Origin: Symsagittifera roscoffensis
Taxonomy: Eukaryota > Xenacoelomorpha > Acoela > Convolutidae
NCBI RefSeq assembly: GCF_963678635.1
Contig: NC_087066.1
Location: forward strand, 40,943,223-41,007,222
Length of the DNA: 64,000 nt
Direction of reading: 5' to 3'
Part shown: piece after piece, positions 57,554 through 64,000 of the stretch
Numbering within the stretch: position 1 is the first letter of the stretch
Layout of the letters: each line of letters begins with the position of its first letter
Program-made: the position numbers and the translations under genes
Notes under the pieces: generated by a model
The model's input: the letters and a program-made list of their open reading frames with translations, nothing else
Told to the model about the DNA's origin: nothing
Database searches by the model: none

Positions 57554-58710
57554 AATCCTTGCTGCTCGTCTTTGGGCTGTATGTTATCTATATACTGCAT
57601 GGTAGTATTTACATGTACAAATCTTTGTTAATTTTGTTTTTAGTTATGATCTTGTATTAATTTTTAGCGCAAAAGCGTTATTGCTTAGTTCGGTTTTTTA
57701 GGAGCTACTCACACTTGAGTAACTCTCGTCAAAAATAGAGTTGTGGGTCACAAAGCGTGGGTGTAGCACGATGGGTGAGGCTGGCTATAGAGCATGCTCA
57801 GGACGTCCTCTCTGGTAGATTAGGCCAGGAGTTTTTATAAATTCATGCTCTCTTTTTTGGAGGGTCCTGTTTGTGTCCGACCTTTCGTGCCTTTTGTTTA
57901 CTGGTTTTTTTTCTTTGTCTTGGTTGTGTCTTTTCCCCTTCAAAATTCAAATTGTTTGTTTTGGGTTTGTCTTTCGACTTTTTTGTGCTTTGTTCTTTTG
58001 TGTTCAGACTTGAAAGTAGTCTTCAAAAGAATAATTTATCCAGTTCTAAGCTGGTGTTAATCCAGTTTGGGTGCCGTGGCTTTTCTTTTCTTAGTCATGC
58101 TGTTAGGTTATGGTTTGTGATGTTTATTAAGCTTGCGTTGGTTAGTTTGGATTATTATGTAATTCTTTTCCAACCGGGTTAAAGGAAATTTTGAAATGCG
58201 TTAAATCTGGTTAGAGTTGTTATCAGTGAAACTTAAATTCATTTTTTTAAACACTTCTTTGTGGGCGAGTTGTGCGATTGTGGATAGAATTGTGGGCGAG
58301 TGAATATTCAAACTATAAAGAAGCGTCTTTGAAAAGGTTATTACTGCTTTTAATTTCATAGGCAACGTTTATTAATTTACTACTTTGATATTATTAATTT
58401 TACTGCTTGATTTGGGGGGTTGAAATTAGCAATTTATTTTCATTGTAAGAATAATTACTGCATATGGGAAAAGATTTTATATATCAATTTATTGCTGTTT
58501 TGGGGGAAATTTTTACTGCTTCCTTTATTGAAATTGGTTAATAGAAACTTATGATTCAAGAAAAAAGTTTTTCTGTTTTTTAGTTCGTTTTTCTTTTTTG
58601 TAGATGATTGATGATCGTGCCTGTGAAGATTATAGAAAAAGAGAAAACATTTAAAAGGAATGGTTAGTTTTTGTTCGAATTTATTATTGAATTATTTTAT
58701 TTCATATTAC

Positions 58711-59640
58711 CTATTCGTCTGTGAAGAATCCGTGGAGAAAAACGTCGTGGATGGTCTCTGATGATGCCCTTAAATTAGTTTTCAAACGAATGATGAATTT
58801 AGTTTGAAGAAGTGGCCAAAGCAATTCGAGTGCTTTAATGATGTTGTGCTCTTCAGTGCTAGGTGAGAGTTCATAAGGTGTGTTTCGAATGAGGTTATGA
58901 AGTTTATGACTACATCTGGTGTTATGGATGAATTCTAGGATTGAGATTTCATTGGGCTGTAGGACTTCGTGTGGGAGGATTAGTGGGAGGGATTCGTCTA
59001 CGTTGAAGATTTTGGTTAAGGCACAGAATATATACATTTGGGTGATGGGATCGTCATTGCGGAGGATGCCTGGTAAGTTAGTGTCTTTAATACAATGAGT
59101 GAAATTAGGAAGAAAATGGTGAGATGTATTTAGAGTTAATGTATTGATATCTGCGGTGAGTTTGTCGTGCTGGTGTATTTTGAGTGTAATGATCTTGGAT
59201 GAACTTGTAGTAAGTATATGTGTGTGTTTGTTTACTTAGTAACAAGACGCCGTGTGATCAGTGCAAATGACGTTCTTTGGGTGTGAGAAAACGAAAGGTT
59301 AGTGAAAAATGGTTAAATTTGTGGTTAAAGTATGAATCATAAGCTTGAATATCACGAAGTGCTGTTGAAATGACGTGGTCTTTTTTTTCTTATCGAGGGT
59401 AAAGTATTGAGGGTAAAAACGTATGGTGTTTTAATGAAGAATTTTTCTGTTAGTTGTGGGTTAGCAAAATTATCGTCGTTCAAAAAGATGTCTTCCTATG
59501 GTCTTATGATGTGATGATCGTAGTGATCGATGGAGTATTTGTTAGTTTTGGGTGCGGTGAATTTGTTGAGTGACTGTTTATATCCTATTTGTGTTTTGGA
59601 CTGAGTGCTGTTGTTAAAAGGTAGAGTTCCTTGCTGCATT
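58711..59640 (-). pseudogene. ORF downstream of glycoprotein, copy 2
   Basis: Matches 52320-53085 but keeps the 165 bp missing there. A frame from 59037 to 58711 continues upstream through the retained segment; a small duplication (GAGGGTAAAGTATT, about 59396-59415) disturbs the frame nearer the start. An ancestral protein of about 300 residues is implied. Function unknown. Confidence 0.5.
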
Positions 59641-59645
59641 GTTTG

Positions 59646-62280
59646 TTAATATAGGGGGTTATATAATGGTAGTGATAGTGGATTACTAAAAGGATAAAAT
59701 GATGTCCATGAGAGTGTAGGGTATAAAACGGGCTCATTAACATAATTAGGGTTTTCGTCATTGGGGTCTGAATGAAAGTAGGTGTATTTGGGGAAAAAAG
59801 TTAGTTGTTCTATAAATTGCTCGTATGTGTCTTCTTTATTAGGTTGCTGGGTTATTATGTGTTGAATTGGGCTTTGTGGGTAATTAGATCTTGAAGATGT
59901 TGGGTCTGTCAAGGCTATTATTCTGAAATTTCGTGGTACTATTGATAAGCGATGGTTATGGTTTAGGCTTTGTAAATGTGGCGCCGTAGGCGTTGTTTTC
60001 GTATTGTTTTGTGAGTCGTCATCTGTGTTCGGTGTTGTTGATAGCATGGTATTGTATTCTTTTAATTGAGCGTCTAAAAGTATTTCTTTGATTGATGCAG
60101 AGAATATTCCAAAAAATCCAGCAAAAAGAATGCGTGCTACGCTTGCTTGTTTGCTCACTTGTGTGTTTATTGCGCATGTATTGTAGATTCCTTTGAGTAA
60201 AGAGAAAATAAATCCAAGAAAATTAAGCATTGCGTATAATATAGTCAATATTTGTAGTAGGGCCACCCTAGAAAGGCTAGAAGTTCATTTTTCAAATTTA
60301 CAAAACTAAAAATATCTATTGTTGATATATCTTGTGGTCTCTATTTTTCGCCATTTAAGTAGCGGTAACCTCTTATATCTTTAAACTATCCGCTGTAACC
60401 TTGTGCGTAGATGTCTGAAAAGCCTGCTGTTTGTGCAAGTTTGCATAAGTTTTGGTCTATGGATTATCGTTGTATTGTGTCCATTTTTGTGAGTAATTCT
60501 TGAAATTGTTGTGTACGTATGTGGTGTTGAATGTCGGCTTTAGAGTATATGCCGATCGATTAGGTTCTGTTCGAAAGTAGGTGTATTTGGGAAAAAATGG
60601 TAGTTGTTCTATAAATTGCTTGAATGTGTCTTCATCTAGAAGACATCTGTCTTCTATATTAGGTTGTTGGGTTATTATGTGTTGAATTGGGCTTTGTGGG
60701 TTAATAAGTCTGGAAGATGTTAGTTCTGTCAAGGCTATATATCTGAAATTTCGTGGTACTAATGATAAGCGATGGTTAAAGTTTAGGCTGTGTAATTGGG
60801 GCGCCGTAGGCGTTATATTCGTATTGTTTTGTGAATCGTCATCTGTGTTCGGTGTTGTTGATAGCTTGCTATTGTATTCTTTTATTTGAGCGTCTAAAAG
60901 TATTTTATTTATTGATGTAGAGAATATTCCAAAAAATGCTGCAAAATGTATGCGTGCTACGCTGGCTTGTTTGTTTACTTGTGTGTGTATTGCGCATATA
61001 TTGTAGATTCCTTTGAGTAAAGAGAAAAGAAATCAAAGAAAGTTAAGCATTGCGTCAATATAGTCAATCTATCTAAGATGTAGTAGTGCCATGCTAGAAA
61101 GGCAAGAAGTTCGTTTTTCAAATTTACAAAACTAAAAATATTTATTGTTGATATATCTTTTGGTCTGTATTTTTCGCCATTTAAGTAAATGTAACCTCTT
61201 ATATCTTTAAAATATCCGCTGTAACCTTGTGCGTAGATGTCTGAAAACCTGCTGTTTCTGTTTACTGTGTTTATAGGAGGTTTACTGGGATATATGAATT
61301 TTCGTCAATGGTTGAGTGATGTGTTGCCATTGGATGTATTATTAGTTTATTTTCCTGTATTAATGTCGAAACCTTTTTCGTATTCGACAAGAATTTCTGA
61401 AGATTGCCTTTTATAAAGTGGTTTGTTGTATTTACATGCAAGTTCCGTTTCTGGGTAAATTTGGAAACGTGTCAGTATAATTTCTATATTATGAATGTTT
61501 CTAAATCTAAAATTACTTTGTCTGATTTGATCAGGGTTCACTTTTTCATAAAGGATTGATTCAATAAAATATTTTGGTGAAATTTTATCACTCTAGCGTG
61601 TATTTTTGCTACTTGAAATGTGGTACATGTGTCTTCGGGAAAGAAACAATTGTTGCTTGTGTTCGTGTAGTGGGATTGCAGTATCCTTGGTCATTTTTTG
61701 CAACAGAGTCTGATTCCTTGATAAAATATTGTATCATCTTTTAAATCTCGTGTTAATTGTACTTTTTTAAGTTGTTTTTTCCAATCAAAAAACATTATTT
61801 CTTGGTATCCTTTATTTTCAGTTTCGGCTTTAAAATTTGAGGGGTTGTTTATTCTAATGTGTTGTATACAATTTTTATCATGGAGATCGTAAGTTAATCT
61901 TCCATGTGCTCCGTGGAGTGGAAATTTTTCGTCTAGTTTTATATGACCTTGGTATCTTTCAAGTTCGGCTTGATGTGCAGAGTCTGGAAAAACTTGAAAA
62001 ATTACCAATTTTCTGGTTGTGCCTTTGTTTGATGTAATTTTAAATCATTTAAGTTCGTTTTTACAATCTTCAAGGCTGAGATGTAATAGTTTTTCCATAT
62101 TACTTTGGTAGAAAGATGCATGATCTAGTCTTTTTTATTTCCGTTTGAGACTTGAGAACAATGTACTTTCTTTTCGGAAAATTTTGCTGTGAATTTTTAT
62201 CCTGTTAGTGTTGTAGTTCGTGCTTTTGAGTGTAGTGTAGCTATTATGTTTGTTTTTTCTATTGATTGTGGTTCGGATTA
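59646..62280 (-). pseudogene. Envelope-type glycoprotein pseudogene, copy 2, rearranged
   Basis: The 206-residue frame 60266-59646 nearly equals the C-terminal frame of copy 1, with the same two hydrophobic segments. A second, more diverged copy of this region follows at about 60.56-61.09 kb (frame 60732-60457), joined to a displaced piece of the preceding segment (60438-60555). The N-terminal part is at 62008-61691 and 61541-61347. The middle segment carrying the GYLLSG motif in copy 1 is missing. This copy is more damaged than copy 1. Confidence 0.6.
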
Positions 62281-62330
62281 GCATTGAGTGACTTGATTTA
62301 TTGCATTTTTATGTAATGTTATTCGTTCAT

Positions 62331-62744
62331 TTTCTTCACTGTCATAGTGTGTGACTAGTAAATGCTGGGGTCCTGCTCGGGGGAAGGGTTGTTTTGATCG
62401 GATTTTGCGAAATTAAGAAAAAAGGGTCTGGAAAACTAGTATCTTTAGAAAATATTTGTGTATGATAGTCCTGAGTATGGATTATAAAAAGTTATATATC
62501 CAATTATCTTTTTTTTTGTATCTATCGTATTTATAGATTACTTCTGTGGTTATAAATGGGGGAGGAAAAGGTTGAGTTGTTATATTTTTTTTTTGGGGGG
62601 GAGGTAAAGGATGGGGTGAAATATATTATTTAGTCTTACTGTGATTACAATTTTTAGTCTCAGATTATCCTGGGTAAGTATTTGTATGTTAAGTTCTTGT
62701 ATATCTCTGTGGATACCTTGTCAGTGTTGTAATCTATTTAGTGC
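62331..62744. other. T/G-rich DNA, no feature recognised
   Basis: Contains a GGGGGGGAGG stretch near 62594 and many poly-T runs. No open frame or repeat match was found. Confidence 0.4.
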
Positions 62745-63540
62745 CTAGTTGTGTATTCTGTTACTTTCGTAATGTTGTACAAATAATGGAGGGGGTGCTA
62801 CGAATGTATTCCAATCTAATCGTAGGTGTATATAATTGGTTGAATTTTCTCTATATCTAGCGTCGAGATTTGTAGGGAAGTTTCGAGGAAATGTTTGTGA
62901 GATTTGACTTAAAGAAGGGGTTGAGGGGAGTGAAAAAATTTCTGGTGGTGACATGAAACGTTTATTGGATCGTTCACTAAAATTGGTTCACTTTGAGTGA
63001 ATGCTTGTGTCATCCAATATTAAAAGGGACTAAAAGGATTTTCTCGAATTTCTCCAGATGTAGGGGTTGAACCAAAATAATCTGATGGGATGTTTGATGT
63101 GCTTTGTTGTGATGGGGTCTGGGGAGTAATTTGAATTGTACTACTGGAGAGATCTATAGGATTTGCTATTGGTGAATGAGGTATGTTGAATTGATGGGGG
63201 TTTGCAAATTTCTATTTCGTCTTGGATGTATAAATTGTCTCTTTATTTTGAGCGTGTTTTGGTTTTTAATTTGTTGTCTTGCTCTAATAACATCTTGTTG
63301 GAGAGGGGGGTATATATTATATACTGGTTCGTAATGTGGTTCGCCTAGAGATGCTTGGCGAATTACTGGTTCTATTGGTTCGGACAATCGTGCGTGTCTT
63401 TATTCACAAGTGTATGATTGGGGGTTATTTGTTTGACTATTTGTTGGTGTTGTTGCAGGTTCTTGGGATAATGTTGGTAGGCACTGGCGTGGGGGTTGTT
63501 GATTAGCCTTTTTGGAAAAAAAATTAGAATTAATTATTTA
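62745..63540 (-). pseudogene. Proline/serine-rich coding fragments, possible cytoplasmic tail or gag-like
   Basis: Frames 63387-63166 (EPIEPVIRQASLGEPHYEP, YPPLQQDVIRARQQIKNQ) and 62954-62745 (SPPEIFSLPSTPSLSQISQT, APPPLFVQHY) are on the same strand and separated by one or two frame changes. Composition is Pro, Ser, Gln rich and disordered. PPLQ and APPPLF resemble, weakly, late-domain-type proline motifs. No family is assigned. Confidence 0.4.
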
Positions 63541-63720
63541 TGAAGGAATTTTATGTTCATTGTAATATTCTTTGCTGAAAAGGATTAAAAGTGTCGTTGC
63601 TAATGCGAAAGTTATGATAATCTTTTTTATACATTTGCACATTGTCAGCATGAGGGATGTCAGAATTGTGAGAAATATTATAAAAAGAAGAAAAACATCG
63701 TCTACTGAAAAGATGTTGGA
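63541..63720 (-). pseudogene. Short membrane segment with Cys-rich boundary
   Basis: Minus-strand frame reads FLLFIIFLTILTSLMLTMCK, then CIKKIIITFALATTLLIL and a stop after HKIPS at about 63541. A hydrophobic helix followed by MCKCIKK looks like a membrane anchor with palmitoylation-type cysteines. A TTTCAG precedes it at about 63711, so it could be an exon. It may belong with the fragments at 62745-63540. Confidence 0.35.
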
Positions 63721-64000
63721 ACATTTAGATAGTTATTGAAATATAGTACCTGAGGAGGTGGTCAAGGATTTTGAAGAAACTAACGTAGGTTTGGACTAGG
63801 GAATAAAAAATGATGAAAAAGTTGTAAAAAGTTAACGGGAGGAGGATGAATATTTCTAGGGTATCGGATAGTAAGATTATACAAAATTTGAAAAAAATGG
63901 AAAATTGAAAAAAAATTTGAAAGATTATCTTGGAAATGGCTGATTGTTCGAGAAAGAAGCAATTGAAGAAATGATTTGTATCGTCGAATTATTTTTTTTC

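Larger units (their letters stand above)
50015..62330. repeat. Two tandem copies of a 5.7 to 6.6-kb unit
   Basis: GTGAGCAAGCATGTTAGAG begins both copies at about 50013 and 55672, and landmarks follow in the same order to the end of the glycoprotein region (55.6 and 62.3 kb). Copy 1 lacks about 590 bp (57288-57876 of copy 2) and about 165 bp (59041-59206). Copy 2 lacks the counterpart of about 54005-54619 and has a second partial copy of the membrane-anchor region (about 60.56-61.09 kb). Confidence 0.85.

Noticed and set aside
57660-57850. Possible small structural RNA gene (GC-richer island with paired segments)
   Set aside because: No tRNA, snRNA or spliced-leader consensus (A/B boxes, Sm site) could be recognised.

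Overview
The window is repeat-dense DNA from a eukaryote, most likely an invertebrate animal and possibly a nematode. Three things suggest this: an AT-rich background, TTTTCAG-type 3' splice acceptors placed directly upstream of start codons, and a Tc1-type CAGTGCTG inverted repeat flanked by TA. No bacterial operon, CRISPR array, rRNA or tRNA gene was seen. Almost everything here is mobile DNA, whole, broken or nested. The only recognisable host gene is the first part of a PPIL2-type U-box cyclophilin, present three times as fragments.

Positions 1 to about 31 kb are dominated by a giant Ty3/gypsy-type LTR retrotransposon family. One member lies on the minus strand: leader about 29.3 to 27.1 kb, gag 27.1 to about 25.1, protease near 24.26, reverse transcriptase 23.4 to 22.7, RNase H 22.6 to 22.1, integrase 21.6 to 20.5. 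About 9 kb of further coding sequence follows pol (20.0 to 11.6 kb), before a polypurine tract and a 3' LTR ending at 9,975. This post-pol module encodes a coiled-coil protein joined to an SGNH/GDSL-hydrolase domain, a large unknown protein of roughly 650 to 800 residues, further basic or acidic fragments, and a last ORF of more than 540 residues. A second member faces it on the plus strand: positions 1 to 2,969 hold its intact last ORF, polypurine tract and 3' LTR. Between the two converging 3' ends lie two copies of a 2.5-kb palindromic repeat and a PPIL2 fragment.

Positions 29.6 to 35.1 kb hold a decayed minus-strand non-LTR retrotransposon (APE endonuclease plus reverse transcriptase with YVDD). 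It carries a Tc1-like MITE, and its C-terminus is fused to LTR sequence. Positions 35 to 50 kb have no convincing genes. They contain a 4-kb tandem duplication carrying PPIL2 fragments, a degenerate tandem repeat of about 1 kb, TATA-box modules and several MITEs. Positions 50 to 62.3 kb are two tandem copies of a unit whose minus strand carries a broken envelope-type glycoprotein pseudogene resembling those of chuviruses and of retroelements that captured them, plus a downstream ORF. Positions 62.7 to 64 kb hold further minus-strand coding fragments.

The most interesting system is the giant Ty3/gypsy family with its post-pol accessory gene block, including a predicted esterase-type domain and a conserved terminal ORF. 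Most minus-strand genes are frameshifted, so functional statements refer to the ancestral element.
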